Of a stretch of 59,551 bases of DNA, positions 1-8,181 are shown piece by piece. A program made the position numbers and the translations under genes. Position 1 is the first letter of the stretch. Each line of letters begins with the position of its first letter. The DNA comes from Fidelibacterota bacterium (GTDB lineage Bacteria > Fidelibacterota > UBA8477 > JABMPR01), in NCBI GenBank assembly GCA_016844955.1, contig JAERTH010000098.1, positions 1 to 59,551 of the forward strand. Direction: 5' to 3'. Below the pieces are notes generated by a model, which worked only from the letters and a program-made list of their open reading frames with translations, did not search any database and was not told where the DNA came from.

Positions 1-65
1 TTGGCCAGTGAGTTCATGTTCTGCATGGCAGAAACATTTGAGTAAATCCGCATTAGCTCACTCAT
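1..65 (-). CDS. Flagellin, N-terminal fragment (runs off the window)
   Basis: The first 21 codons of a flagellin are readable on the minus strand and continue past base 1. The peptide begins MSELMRIYSNVSAMQNMNSL and differs only by conservative changes from the start of the complete flagellin at 699-1520 (MSDLMRIYTNVQAMQSMNSL). It corresponds to the D0 helix that packs the filament core. A strong ribosome site, AAGGAGGT, lies at 71-78. Flagellin polymerises into the extracellular filament after export by the flagellar type III apparatus. The gene is the next one downstream of the HTH gene and its terminator, so it is a separate transcription unit. The fragment is short, but paralogy with the neighbour makes the call firm. 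Confidence 0.85.
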   Translation of the reverse strand, partial: MSELMRIYSNVSAMQNMNSLA

Positions 66-158
66 TTGAAACCTCCTTGTTTAGAGATGGGCATCCTTGC
101 CCACTTGACGGTATTACTATTTCGATTTCAGGCTCCGTCAGCTCCTCATATGAAATCG
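66..158 (-). promoter_or_regulatory. Structured leader of the truncated flagellin gene
   Basis: Upstream of the start codon are AAGGAGGT (71-78), a hairpin TGGGCA/TGCCCA at 88-103 whose four-base loop reads AGGA on the transcript, and a longer inverted repeat with 8-base arms CGATTTCA (123-130) and TGAAATCG (151-158). The first hairpin sits 22 bases from the start codon, almost the same distance as the equivalent hairpin of the second flagellin, although the stem sequences differ. A role in translation or mRNA stability is inference. The rest of the spacer up to about 384 is AT-rich, and I could not place a convincing promoter in it. Confidence 0.45.
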
Positions 159-384
159 ACTTCAAAAAACGTTACACATTCAATATCGCTATCTATGGGT
201 ATTGATAAGTTTTTTAGTGATTTAAGGGTGGTTACAGGATTATGGAAAAAATATTAGAGCTAAAGCAGGAAGATTGGCGAGAAAGTCTAAATGTTGATTA
301 ACAATCTATAAAATATACGTAGAATGATAATATTTCAGGTATCAGATTGCTGGGGAGGATGGTTTCATAATGTATTATTCTGTT

Positions 385-418
385 ATAAAAAAAACCCCCA
401 ATTCTCATTGAGGGTTTT
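385..418 (-). terminator. Intrinsic terminator after the HTH gene
   Basis: Stem AAAACCC-C-CAAT / ATTG-A-GGGTTTT with loop TCTC (391-418). On the minus strand it is followed by an unbroken run of T (386-390 and into the stem), giving a classical rho-independent terminator 22 bases beyond the stop of the small HTH gene. It separates the upstream flagellin-HTH unit from the next flagellin. Confidence 0.85.
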
Positions 419-440
419 ATAGTGATGGGAACAGTTGTGA

Positions 441-635
441 TTAACTATGAATGTCCTTTAACTTTTCAGTGAGAATCTCATCAAACATTCGATCGAGATG
501 ATCTTTCTTCACTTTCCATGAACCACCTAGCTTAAGTCCGGGAATTTTTCCCTGCTGTACCAGGCGGTAGACAGTCTGTTCCTTTATTTTCAAATAACCC
601 GCTACATCTTTGATGCTCATAAATCCGTTTGTCAT
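441..635 (-). CDS. Small excisionase/BldC-type helix-turn-helix protein
   Basis: A 64-residue single-domain protein of the excisionase-type HTH_17 family (MerR-like winged HTH without an effector domain). Residues 6-45 read MSIKDVAGYL, KIKEQTVYRL, VQQGKIPG, with the typical KLGGSWKVKKDHLD wing. Start ATG at 635 is supported by AAAGGAG just upstream. Such proteins bind DNA and act as excision factors or small transcription regulators. No recombinase or phage gene is visible nearby. The gene lies 64 bases downstream of a flagellin and shares its direction, with an intercistronic hairpin between them, so co-transcription and a role in flagellin control are plausible but inferred. The alternative is a leftover excisionase. 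Confidence 0.8.
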   Translation of the reverse strand: MTNGFMSIKDVAGYLKIKEQTVYRLVQQGKIPGLKLGGSWKVKKDHLDRMFDEILTEKLKDIHS

Positions 636-662
636 GGTGCTCTCCTTTCAAATTAGGATCAA

Positions 663-685
663 GGGGAAGTCAGCATGACTTCCCC
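663..685 (-). other. Intercistronic hairpin between flagellin and HTH genes
   Basis: Perfect 10-base stem GGGGAAGTCA/TGACTTCCCC with a three-base loop. No T run follows on the minus strand, so it is more likely an mRNA-stabilising or partial-termination element at the flagellin 3' end than a full terminator. It would let abundant flagellin mRNA be kept while the small regulator is made at lower level (inference). Confidence 0.65.
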
Positions 686-698
686 CATCTCTTTTAGT

Positions 699-1520
699 TT
701 ATTTGAAAAGCGAGAGTACAACTTGTGGGGCTGAATTAGCTTGAGCTAATGATGAGACCGCTGTTTGTTGGAGAATCTGGAGTTTCAATACTTCCATCTG
801 TTCCTTAGCAAAATCTGCATCCTCAATCACACTTCGTGTTGCTTCAGCATTCGTCACAGCAACTGAAAGTGTTCTCTCCTTTGTCGCGAGACGTACTTTG
901 TATTGTCCAACTTCCTGAATACGACCAGCAAGTGTATCAATGGCTGCACTGGTTGTTGTAATAGCAGCACTGGCACCATTTGCCGTTGTCATATCAACGG
1001 CATTGATGCTCAAAGCAGAGGAATCCCCATTGCCCAGAGTGATGGTCAATTCATCTGTTGCACCTTCACCAGTATGGAAAGCACCTGAGTATCCACCATC
1101 AATAAGGCTATCTCCATTGAAAGTGGTTTCACTAACAATGTCATCAATTTCTGTGATCAATGCACTTACCTGATCATCAATAGATGCACGTTGGGTGGCA
1201 GAAAGCGAGTAATCTGAAGCCTGAGTAGCTTTCTCTTTAATGGTCTGGAGAATATCCATGATATTCTGATAACCACCTTCAGCTACATTCATAACATTCT
1301 TTGCCTGACTTACATTCTGCAAAGCAGCTTCCAGTCCGCGACGACGGGTTTCAAGACTCTTTGACAGTTGATAACCGGCTGGATCTTCAGATGCAGAGTT
1401 TATTCTCTTACCAGTTGCCAGACGTAATTGATGCATACCGATCTTCTGGTTGATCACACTTAGTGAATTCATCGACTGCATGGCTTGTACGTTTGTGTAA
1501 ATTCTCATCAGGTCACTCAT
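699..1520 (-). CDS. fliC: Flagellin (short form, complete)
   Basis: A 273-residue flagellin made almost only of the conserved D0/D1 coiled ends. The N-terminal part (about 1-140) has the RINSASEDPAGYQLS type signature and the C-terminal part (about 190-273) ends QILQQTAVSSLAQANSAPQ-VVLSLFK. The central variable region is very short. It forms the filament after flagellar export. Start ATG 1520 is fixed by AAGGAGG five to six bases upstream and by alignment with the neighbouring flagellin start. The last residue is lysine where most flagellins end in arginine, a conservative change. It is followed by a strong hairpin and the HTH gene on the same strand. Confidence 0.95.
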   Translation of the reverse strand: MSDLMRIYTNVQAMQSMNSLSVINQKIGMHQLRLATGKRINSASEDPAGYQLSKSLETRRRGLEAALQNVSQAKNVMNVAEGGYQNIMDILQTIKEKATQASDYSLSATQRASIDDQVSALITEIDDIVSETTFNGDSLIDGGYSGAFHTGEGATDELTITLGNGDSSALSINAVDMTTANGASAAITTTSAAIDTLAGRIQEVGQYKVRLATKERTLSVAVTNAEATRSVIEDADFAKEQMEVLKLQILQQTAVSSLAQANSAPQVVLSLFK

Positions 1521-1611
1521 TTGGAACCTCCTTGTTTATAAAATGATGACGTCCCTGTCATCTCATACGATCATTACTCTCTCTGTGTGGGCTGTGATCG
1601 CTTGTCAGCCC
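1521..1611 (-). promoter_or_regulatory. Structured leader of the complete flagellin gene
   Basis: Contains AAGGAGG at about 1527-1534, a hairpin GATGAC/GTCATC at 1545-1562 with a purine loop (AGGGAC on the transcript), and a second stem GGGCTG/CAGCCC at 1589-1611. The first hairpin is 24 bases from the start codon, matching the layout of the truncated flagellin leader. The remaining spacer 1612-1926 is very AT-rich. It contains AACGATAA (1692-1699, minus strand), similar to a sigma-28 -10 element, but the nearest TAAA is at the wrong spacing, so the promoter is unassigned. The plus-strand receiver gene starts at the other end of this spacer. Confidence 0.45.
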
Positions 1612-1926
1612 GATTGGTGTTTTAAAAAATTTCAATAAACTTCAACACTCAACCATACTATCGAGGACCTATTCACTTTCTTTAATCATTTTTATCGTTT
1701 TTTATGATTATTTAAGAAAATAAATAAAAATACCATAATATATCACAATGTTGAATTATGATATCTTCACCTATCTCATTGTTATTCTATGCTTTATTAC
1801 TTTCCTGGCAATTATAATAGATTCAGACACCCCTGAGAATATTAGCGTATAATTCCCTTAAATCGGTTTACTATATTGTGCGGTAATGATTTGAAGATGC
1901 TGGCTGAACGCTATTAGGATTAATTG

Positions 1927-2496
1927 ATGAAGATATTGGTAGTTGATGACATTAAGTACAACGGGATTCTGGTTGTTACTGAATTACAGCGGATGAACCA
2001 CGAAGTTATATTCGTACTTTCCGGAATGGATGCACTTCGCGAACTGGCAACGAAGGGTGCAAATTTTGATCTTGTGATAACCGATCTCATGATGCCGGGA
2101 ATGGATGGCCTGGCATTATTGAAAAATACCACCAACCTGCCACAGTTCCAGGATCAGGCACTGAAGACTCTCCCCCCCTTTATGCTGCTCACCGCCTCCA
2201 CAGATGTAAATCGTCTCGTAGAAGCCAAGCTGGCCGGCTTCTCGGACATTCTACTCAAACCTCTGGATAGAATCAGACTACGTGAAGGCATGGATCATAT
2301 CGAAAGTCAGCGGGTGACGTTTGAGAGAACCCTGGCCCAAACACTTGACTCAGTGAAGGAGATGATTTCTCAGATAAAGACCCGTGGCCATCTTGATGCG
2401 GCCAAAACAACAGCAGGCTATTTACAGGTCATGATTAGTGATCTATATACCTATGTTGAACAGGAAGATCCTGATGATACATTTGGAAGGGAGTAG
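1927..2496 (+). CDS. Response-regulator receiver protein
   Basis: About 189 residues. Residues 1-120 form a CheY-like receiver: acidic pair in ILVVDD, phospho-acceptor Asp in VITDLMMPGMDG, Ser/Thr in LLTAST, and the conserved Lys in ILLKPL. The remaining 65 residues are helical (MISQIKTRGHLDAAKTTAGYL) with no DNA-binding or enzymatic domain I recognise, so output is probably by protein contact. ATG 1927 is preferred to the TTG three bases earlier because AGGA at 1916-1919 is correctly spaced. No histidine kinase is adjacent. The neighbourhood of flagellin genes makes motility signalling possible, but this is only positional. Confidence 0.85.
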   Translation: MKILVVDDIKYNGILVVTELQRMNHEVIFVLSGMDALRELATKGANFDLVITDLMMPGMDGLALLKNTTNLPQFQDQALKTLPPFMLLTASTDVNRLVEAKLAGFSDILLKPLDRIRLREGMDHIESQRVTFERTLAQTLDSVKEMISQIKTRGHLDAAKTTAGYLQVMISDLYTYVEQEDPDDTFGRE

Positions 2497-2504
2497 TTTC
2501 CCGA

Positions 2505-2990
2505 GTGAAACCTTATTTTAAACAAACCCTGGCTGTGAGATATTTTGGATTAAGTAAAATACCCCTGATTCTTTTTGTGAGACCCAGCGTACTTCATCTG
2601 AATGATGAGCAATGTGTGATTAGGATTAAGCTAAAACGACGTACCCGAAATCATTTAATGAGTATGTACTTTGGAGCCCTGGCTGTAGGTGCCGATCTGG
2701 CTGGTGGGCTGCTGGCCATGCAGATGATTTCCCGCAGTAAACGCAAAATCAGCCTGGTGTTTAAGGATATGCAGGCAGATTTTCTTAAACGAGTAGATGC
2801 TGATGCTATATTCACGTGTACAGATGGCAAAAAAATTGAAGCGCTCATTCAAAAAGTGATTAAAACGGGTGAACGGCAACACGCTTCCCTAAATATTCAA
2901 GTCACATCACCTGAAAAATATGGTGATGAAATTCTGGCCAATTTCTCATTGACCCTGTCTTTAAAGGAAAAGGAAGCCACCGCTCCCTGA
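2505..2990 (+). CDS. DUF4442 hotdog-fold protein
   Basis: A 161-residue protein matching the DUF4442 family, a hotdog-fold group related to PaaI-type thioesterases. The family hallmark RTRNHLMSMYFGALAVGADL is at about residues 45-65, followed by AGGLLAM and ISLVFKDM. Members are assumed to act on acyl thioesters, but the substrate is unknown. GTG start at 2505, eight bases after the receiver gene, suggests co-transcription. The stop at 2990 abuts the stop of the convergent S41 protease with no spacer. Catalytic residues cannot be named with confidence because the family is poorly characterised. Confidence 0.75.
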   Translation: MKPYFKQTLAVRYFGLSKIPLILFVRPSVLHLNDEQCVIRIKLKRRTRNHLMSMYFGALAVGADLAGGLLAMQMISRSKRKISLVFKDMQADFLKRVDADAIFTCTDGKKIEALIQKVIKTGERQHASLNIQVTSPEKYGDEILANFSLTLSLKEKEATAP

Positions 2991-4637
2991 TTAATCCGAG
3001 CTACCCGCCAGTATTTCCTGAACTCGAGTAGTAGACGCCAATACATCAATCGCCTTATTCACAACTGGATCATGGGTGAGAGAAGCAGCCACTCTGGCCC
3101 CATTCCCACCAATCACATTTGCCATCTCAGTTTCAATGCCACTGAGTATCTGAACTCGATTTTTATCAATCTCTTCGATTTGCCGTAAGTTTTCCAGGGT
3201 CATCAATTCTACTTGAATCGTTTGCAGGTCTGAATAGATGGTGCTGGTTGAATCAACAATCTTCTCCACATCATCGATCCAATGACTGAGATCAGTTTTG
3301 GGAGTCAATTCATTCCGAGACATCCACTCATAGAAACTGTCAACCTGACTTTCGTTGAATTCCACTGGCAATGTGAGACCTGGATGTTTCTCGGTATAGC
3401 TTAGGGCGTATTTGAAGAACAAGCGTTTACGCCAGAGCATCTTCTCCATATTGCTCAAGTCAAAATTATCTACTTCCATATCCGGTGTCACCCCACCACC
3501 AGACTCAAACTCCCGTTGATTGTCCGAAAAGTAAGGTTTTTCCTGTATGGTAAGGAGATCCTCATAAACCACATCTTTTGCAATCTCGCGCTTTTGAATC
3601 AAGCGGCCGCTGGGCAGATAATATTTAGCGGTGGTCAGTTTCAGGCGTGTTTCTGGTGACAGCCTGCTTACGGTTTGCACCAGACCCTTGCCAAATGTGG
3701 GTTTGCCTAACACAATTGCCCGATCATAATCCTGGAGAATCCCCGACAGAATCTCAGATGCTGAGGCAGAACCACCATCAACCAGAATAGCGATGGGAAT
3801 ATTTCTACTGATTATGGGTCGTCTTCTCGCGTGGTATTTTTTATTCGACTGTTTTATCCGCCCTCGGGTTTCCAGCAGTAAGCCTCCTTCGTCGATAAAC
3901 AGATCAGCACTGCGTAATGCGGCACTCAACAGACCTCCCGGATTCCCACGTACATCGATAATCAGACCGGATAACTCAACTCGGTTCAATTTCCTTACTG
4001 CCTTCTCTAGATCTTCGGACGAAAATTTTGAGAAATTGGAGAGTTTGACATACCCCGTTCGATTCTTCAACAACCCAGAGTAGCTCACATCGGGAACTTT
4101 TATTAATTCACGCTCAAATTCAAAAGAGAGGAGCCCTGTTTCGCCCTCACGCTTTATCAGCATCTTGACCAAGGTGCCTTTTTCACCACGCATAAGGCGA
4201 GCCGCTTCACTCATTCCAAGTTTTTTGGTCCAGACAGAGTCAATCTTTACAATGCGATCCCCAGCGAGAATGCCCTGCATATAGGCTGGCGTTCCATCCA
4301 TGGGGGAAATAACAATGAGGGTGTCATTCATGCGCCCCAGGTGAATCCCTACTCCGCCGTACTCACCTGTTGTAATGGCATCCAAACGGTAGGAATTGTT
4401 ATCGTCAATGTGCTGGGAATATGGATCAAGCTCGCGGAGCATGCCTTCTATGGCAGCTCCTGACAATTTTTCAGGATCAATTTCAGCCACGTAGCGATCC
4501 AGAATGGTATGGAAAACCTTTTTAATGGATGCCTCACCCTCAACCCGTTCTGAGTTGGCCTGGGTATATATTGTAGCGGCCCATCCTGTGAACAGCAATA
4601 ATCCTAAAATGGAAGGAATAATGGGGCGGAATTTCAC
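2991..4637 (-). CDS. S41 family carboxyl-terminal processing protease
   Basis: A 548-residue CtpA/Tsp-like protease. One N-terminal membrane segment or signal (about 5-25) is followed by a PDZ domain (about 85-165: GVGIHLGRM...GDRIVKID) and the S41 catalytic domain (about 190-360). The Ser/Lys dyad is visible as S292 in GGSASASEI and K317 in FGKG, spaced as in E. coli Tsp. The C-terminal 150 residues are helical. It should act in the periplasm on protein tails or misfolded envelope proteins. GTG start overlaps the tmk stop (GTGA). It is the last gene of the rsmI-tmk operon. Confidence 0.92.
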   Translation of the reverse strand: MKFRPIIPSILGLLLFTGWAATIYTQANSERVEGEASIKKVFHTILDRYVAEIDPEKLSGAAIEGMLRELDPYSQHIDDNNSYRLDAITTGEYGGVGIHLGRMNDTLIVISPMDGTPAYMQGILAGDRIVKIDSVWTKKLGMSEAARLMRGEKGTLVKMLIKREGETGLLSFEFERELIKVPDVSYSGLLKNRTGYVKLSNFSKFSSEDLEKAVRKLNRVELSGLIIDVRGNPGGLLSAALRSADLFIDEGGLLLETRGRIKQSNKKYHARRRPIISRNIPIAILVDGGSASASEILSGILQDYDRAIVLGKPTFGKGLVQTVSRLSPETRLKLTTAKYYLPSGRLIQKREIAKDVVYEDLLTIQEKPYFSDNQREFESGGGVTPDMEVDNFDLSNMEKMLWRKRLFFKYALSYTEKHPGLTLPVEFNESQVDSFYEWMSRNELTPKTDLSHWIDDVEKIVDSTSTIYSDLQTIQVELMTLENLRQIEEIDKNRVQILSGIETEMANVIGGNGARVAASLTHDPVVNKAIDVLASTTRVQEILAGSSD

Positions 4638-5269
4638 GATTCCGTTTCCAGCAGTATATCTATCCGGTTAAAAACTTCCTCTTTTAAAACCTCAATACCA
4701 CTACGGCCATCAAGGACCAAAAAACGTGCAGGATCCTGCTCCACAAGTTGGAGATAACCATTGCGCGTGCGTTGTTTAAAATCGGCATTTTCGGCTTCGA
4801 GACGATCCAGCTCACGACTGTCCATGCGAGTCTCAGCTGTTTCCAGTGGTGTATCTACAAGTATGGTCAAATCAGGAGTTACACTACCGATAGCCACCTC
4901 AGCCACTTTATGAATACTTTCCAGGGGAAGGTCACGACCGTAACCCTGGTAAGCCAGGGTACTATCGACAAATCTATCCAGTAGAACTATTTCACCACGC
5001 TCCAGAGCCGGGAGAACCTTCTCAGTAATCAATTGGTTGCGGCTGGCAAAGTAGAGCAACATCTCAGTTACCGGACTCATGCCCATATTTTCCCGGTCCA
5101 GCAGAATGTCCCTGATCTTTTCAGAAATCAGAGTACCACCTGGTTCACGAAACAAGTGAACACCATAGCCCCGGTCCAGCAGTTCATGGTAAAGCATCTT
5201 GCACTGGGTCGATTTCCCAGAGCCATCAATACCTTCGAAGCTTATGAGGAGTGGTTGATTCGTTTTCAT
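4634..5269 (-). CDS. tmk: Thymidylate kinase
   Basis: A 211-residue dTMP kinase converting dTMP to dTDP in dTTP synthesis (cytosol). Visible motifs: P-loop FEGIDGSGKST (about 11-21), the DRx-type LLDRFVDSTLAYQGYGRDL (about 95-115) that binds dTMP, and FREPGGT (about 40). Length is normal for the family. The ATG start overlaps the stop of the upstream membrane-protein gene (ATGA), and its own stop overlaps the protease start, so all four genes of this block are translationally coupled. Confidence 0.95.
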   Translation of the reverse strand: MKTNQPLLISFEGIDGSGKSTQCKMLYHELLDRGYGVHLFREPGGTLISEKIRDILLDRENMGMSPVTEMLLYFASRNQLITEKVLPALERGEIVLLDRFVDSTLAYQGYGRDLPLESIHKVAEVAIGSVTPDLTILVDTPLETAETRMDSRELDRLEAENADFKQRTRNGYLQLVEQDPARFLVLDGRSGIEVLKEEVFNRIDILLETES

Positions 5270-5892
5270 TTTTTCTTTTTTGCCAGTTGGATGAGAATCC
5301 AGATATAATCATAAAAACTCAACACGGCCAGGAACCATGCCAGAAGTACTACAAACAAATAGGCTCTTTCACCAGGCCAGGCTCCCAGCAGGGTGAATAG
5401 AAAGATGATCCCCATTCTATCCCATCGGAGAAAATATAACCGTGGTAGATTGATAGCGCTCAAATCATATTTCATCTGCAGATTTGTGAGCAAGTAGAGG
5501 CCTCCAATCCCAACCAGTCCAGCTAATCCTGACCAGAGGTGCCCTTGTACCCACATATGTAGACTCACAGCCAGCATAAGGGGAACTTCCTCCACAAAAT
5601 GCTTAAACCGGCTGCTCGCTGCAGTTCTATCAACAAAGAGGTGAAGTTGGACTTGGTCTAGAAACAGCCAGATTGCCAGAAAAAATGCCGTCCACAGATA
5701 CAGACCCAAGATCAATGCGAACATGGTTAACATACCCAAGATATAGCGAACTCTGGTTAATGAGCCCGCCTCCACATTGTTCTCTTGAACTTTGGCCATC
5801 ACAAAATTGAGGGCTCTTTTTAAATATTTCTGAACAAAGCGGGGATAATTAAAATCATCGCGAGCATATTCAAATACCTGTTCGGTTGTCAT
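5266..5892 (-). CDS. Polytopic membrane protein, possibly CDP-alcohol phosphotransferase-like
   Basis: 208 residues with about five membrane segments (roughly 50-70, 72-90, 105-122, 150-168, 172-198) and a lysine-rich tail. The hydrophobic pattern and a region LDQVQLHLFVDRTAASSRF recall CDP-alcohol phosphatidyltransferases, but the DG..AR...G...D...D catalytic signature is not intact, so enzyme activity is doubtful. It is embedded between rsmI and tmk with 4-base overlaps on both sides. Function unknown. The resemblance is tentative. Confidence 0.6.
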   Translation of the reverse strand: MTTEQVFEYARDDFNYPRFVQKYLKRALNFVMAKVQENNVEAGSLTRVRYILGMLTMFALILGLYLWTAFFLAIWLFLDQVQLHLFVDRTAASSRFKHFVEEVPLMLAVSLHMWVQGHLWSGLAGLVGIGGLYLLTNLQMKYDLSAINLPRLYFLRWDRMGIIFLFTLLGAWPGERAYLFVVLLAWFLAVLSFYDYIWILIQLAKKKK

Positions 5893-6569
5893 GCTTTATT
5901 TCCTCCAATCATGATAACTACTTCACCTTTTATGCTGCGCGTGTCTAACTGTTCCCTGATCTCTGAGACAGTACCCCGAATAAATTCCTCAAATTTCTTG
6001 GTAATTTCTCTGGCTATCACAACATCCCTGTCTCCCATATGTTCTGCAATATCTCTCAGGGTTCTAGCTACTCGATGAGGCGATTCATACAGAACGATGG
6101 TGCGAGGATCAAGAGCCAAGGCTTTAAAACGCGTCTGACGTCCCTTTTTCCGTGGCAGAAATCCCTCAAAAGTAAATCGATCAGAGGGCAAACCCGCGGC
6201 CACAACTGCCGCCAACAGAGCTGAAGCTCCCGGGATAGGTATCACTTCTACGCCCTGAGCCACTGCTGCTCTTACCAGATAAAATCCTGGATCACTGATC
6301 AGCGGTGTGCCTGCATCTGAAATTAAAGCGATATCATCCCCGTTTTCCAATTTGCGCAACAACCCCGGAGTTGCCTGTTCCTTGTTATGATCATGATACG
6401 GAAGCATGGGGGTAGAAATTTCATAGTGCTTCAAAAGCTTACCGGAGACTCGGGTATCCTCAGCTGCAATGAGTCCAACCTGCTTGAGTGTATCCACTGC
6501 GCGAAACGTGAAATCAGCAAGATTGCCGATAGGTGTAGAGACGATATATAGTTTACCCGAATCCATCAT
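5889..6569 (-). CDS. rsmI: 16S rRNA (cytidine-1402-2'-O)-methyltransferase
   Basis: A 226-residue SAM-dependent tetrapyrrole-methylase-fold enzyme that methylates the ribose of C1402 in 16S rRNA. Motifs: LYIVSTPIGNLADFTFRAV near the N-terminus, AAEDTRVSGKLL, ISDAGTPLISDPG (about 95) and the IPGASALLAA/ GLPSDRFTFEGFLP stretch. Slightly shorter than E. coli RsmI because the small C-terminal extension is missing. First gene of the four-gene operon running to 2991. A hairpin lies immediately upstream. Confidence 0.93.
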   Translation of the reverse strand: MMDSGKLYIVSTPIGNLADFTFRAVDTLKQVGLIAAEDTRVSGKLLKHYEISTPMLPYHDHNKEQATPGLLRKLENGDDIALISDAGTPLISDPGFYLVRAAVAQGVEVIPIPGASALLAAVVAAGLPSDRFTFEGFLPRKKGRQTRFKALALDPRTIVLYESPHRVARTLRDIAEHMGDRDVVIAREITKKFEEFIRGTVSEIREQLDTRSIKGEVVIMIGGNKA

Positions 6570-6575
6570 ACATGT

Positions 6576-6598
6576 GGTGGGGCTAGTATAGCCCCACC
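6576..6598 (-). other. Hairpin between ALDH7 and rsmI genes
   Basis: Perfect 10-base stem GGTGGGGCTA/TAGCCCCACC with a three-base loop, located 13 bases after the ALDH7 stop and 6 bases before the rsmI start. There is no T run after it on the minus strand, so it could be a weak terminator of the lysine operon or a leader element of rsmI. Confidence 0.6.
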
Positions 6599-6611
6599 CA
6601 TAACCTATTTT

Positions 6612-8132
6612 TTAAAGATCGAAGGATATTCCCTGTGCCAGTGGCAAGTCCTTGCTCCAGTTGATGGTATTGGTCTGACGACGCATGTAAGCTTTCCAAG
6701 CATCGGAACCAGACTCACGTCCACCCCCTGTTTCTTTTTCACCACCGAACGCACCACCAATCTCAGCCCCGGAGGTGCCAATATTCACGTTTGCAATTCC
6801 ACAGTCTGATCCAATGTGTGACAGGAATTGCTCTGCATGTTGCATGTTCATGGTGAAGATGGCAGATGAGAGTCCCTGGGGAACATCATTGTGGATATCT
6901 ATGGCTTCATCAATTGTTTTGAAGGGAATGATATATAGAATGGGTGCAAATGTTTCTTTCTGAATGATTTCCCATTTGTTATCACCTAGAACAATGGTAG
7001 GTTCGACAAAGTAACCTGCTTTTTCCTTGATGGCTTTTCCACCTATCAGGATTTCACCACCAGCTGCCTTCACTTCAGTAATGGCCTGTTCATAGTCAGC
7101 TACAGCTGCTTCATTCACCAATGGTCCCATCAGGGTACCCTCTTCCAGGGGGTCACCTATGCGAACCTGTTTGTAGGCCTTGACCAGACGCTCAACGAAT
7201 CCATCAATGATATTATCCTGAATAATAATACGACGCGTGGAAGTACAGCGTTGTCCGGCGGTTCCAACAGCACCGAATACCGTTGCGGGTATCGCCATGT
7301 CAAGATCAGCAGTGTCATCAATGATGATAGCATTGTTGCCACCCAACTCCAGGATAGTGCTACCAAAACGCTTGGCCACAACTTCACCAACGTGGCGTCC
7401 CATGTAGGTTGATCCAGTAAAGGAAATCAAAGGCACGCGTTTATCATTGATCAATCTTTCTCCAATTGTGGAACCTTTGCCAATAGTCAGATTAAAAATG
7501 CCCTTATAGCCATTTTCTTCCAGAACCTGATTGCAGATATTCTGTACAGCAATACCACATAAGGGAGCAGTTGAGGATGGTTTCCAGATTGTTATATCAC
7601 CGGCAATGGCTGCCAGGAATGAATTCCAGGCCCAAACAGCTACTGGAAAGTTAAATGCGGAGATGACACCCACGATACCCAGGGGGTGATACTGATCGTA
7701 CATACGGTGTTGAAATCGCTCTGAGTGCATGGTGCTACCATAAAGCATGCGCGACTGGCCCACTGCAAAATCTGCAATATCAATCATTTCCTGAACTTCG
7801 CCGTCACCTTCCTGCTTGATCTTACCCATTTCAAGGGAAACCAAACTACCCAGGGCATCCTTCTTCTCTCGAAGTGCAACACCCATCTTCCTCACCAGCT
7901 CACCACGGATGGGAGCGGGCACTTGACGCCATTCCTTGAAAGCGATCTCAGATTCAGCCAAGACCTTCTCATAATCATCAGTATTGCACTGATAAACACT
8001 GGCAATCAGTTCACCGGTTGCAGGGTTATAGGATTTCAGTACATCGCCATCGTTTTTGGATGACCATTCGCCAGCACCTACACAGGCACCAGCATTAAAT
8101 TCTTCAATTCCCAACTCTTTTAAGAAGTCCAT
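6612..8132 (-). CDS. amaB: Aminoadipate-semialdehyde dehydrogenase (ALDH7/antiquitin type)
   Basis: 506 residues, closely resembling human ALDH7A1 and bacterial AmaB, which oxidise L-2-aminoadipate 6-semialdehyde to 2-aminoadipate with NAD+. Catalytic Cys296 lies in [10 protein letters not shown], general base Glu262 in LELGGNN, and the family-specific tail [19 protein letters not shown] and [10 protein letters not shown] are present. GAGG before ATG 8132 supports the start. It is the last gene after saccharopine dehydrogenase (50-base gap) and the lysine-ketoglutarate reductase, so the three enzymes make a complete lysine to aminoadipate route. Subfamily assignment is by recognisable sequence, and pathway by context. 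Confidence 0.93.
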   Translation of the reverse strand: MDFLKELGIEEFNAGACVGAGEWSSKNDGDVLKSYNPATGELIASVYQCNTDDYEKVLAESEIAFKEWRQVPAPIRGELVRKMGVALREKKDALGSLVSLEMGKIKQEGDGEVQEMIDIADFAVGQSRMLYGSTMHSERFQHRMYDQYHPLGIVGVISAFNFPVAVWAWNSFLAAIAGDITIWKPSSTAPLCGIAVQNICNQVLEENGYKGIFNLTIGKGSTIGERLINDKRVPLISFTGSTYMGRHVGEVVAKRFGSTILELGGNNAIIIDDTADLDMAIPATVFGAVGTAGQRCTSTRRIIIQDNIIDGFVERLVKAYKQVRIGDPLEEGTLMGPLVNEAAVADYEQAITEVKAAGGEILIGGKAIKEKAGYFVEPTIVLGDNKWEIIQKETFAPILYIIPFKTIDEAIDIHNDVPQGLSSAIFTMNMQHAEQFLSHIGSDCGIANVNIGTSGAEIGGAFGGEKETGGGRESGSDAWKAYMRRQTNTINWSKDLPLAQGISFDL

Positions 8133-8181
8133 ACATTCCTCACTTATAATCGATTTGATATCTTTTTATTCATTTTGTTTG

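Noticed and set aside
8..257. Plus-strand reading frames at the window start
   Set aside because: They lie opposite the flagellin start and its leader. The minus-strand frame matches flagellin and has a ribosome site.
441..635. Prophage or integrative element marker
   Set aside because: The excisionase-like fold alone is not enough. There is no integrase, attachment repeat or phage gene in the window.
1692..1699. Sigma-28 promoter for the flagellin
   Set aside because: AACGATAA resembles the -10, but the only TAAA is 11 bases away instead of about 15, and the distance to the gene is long.
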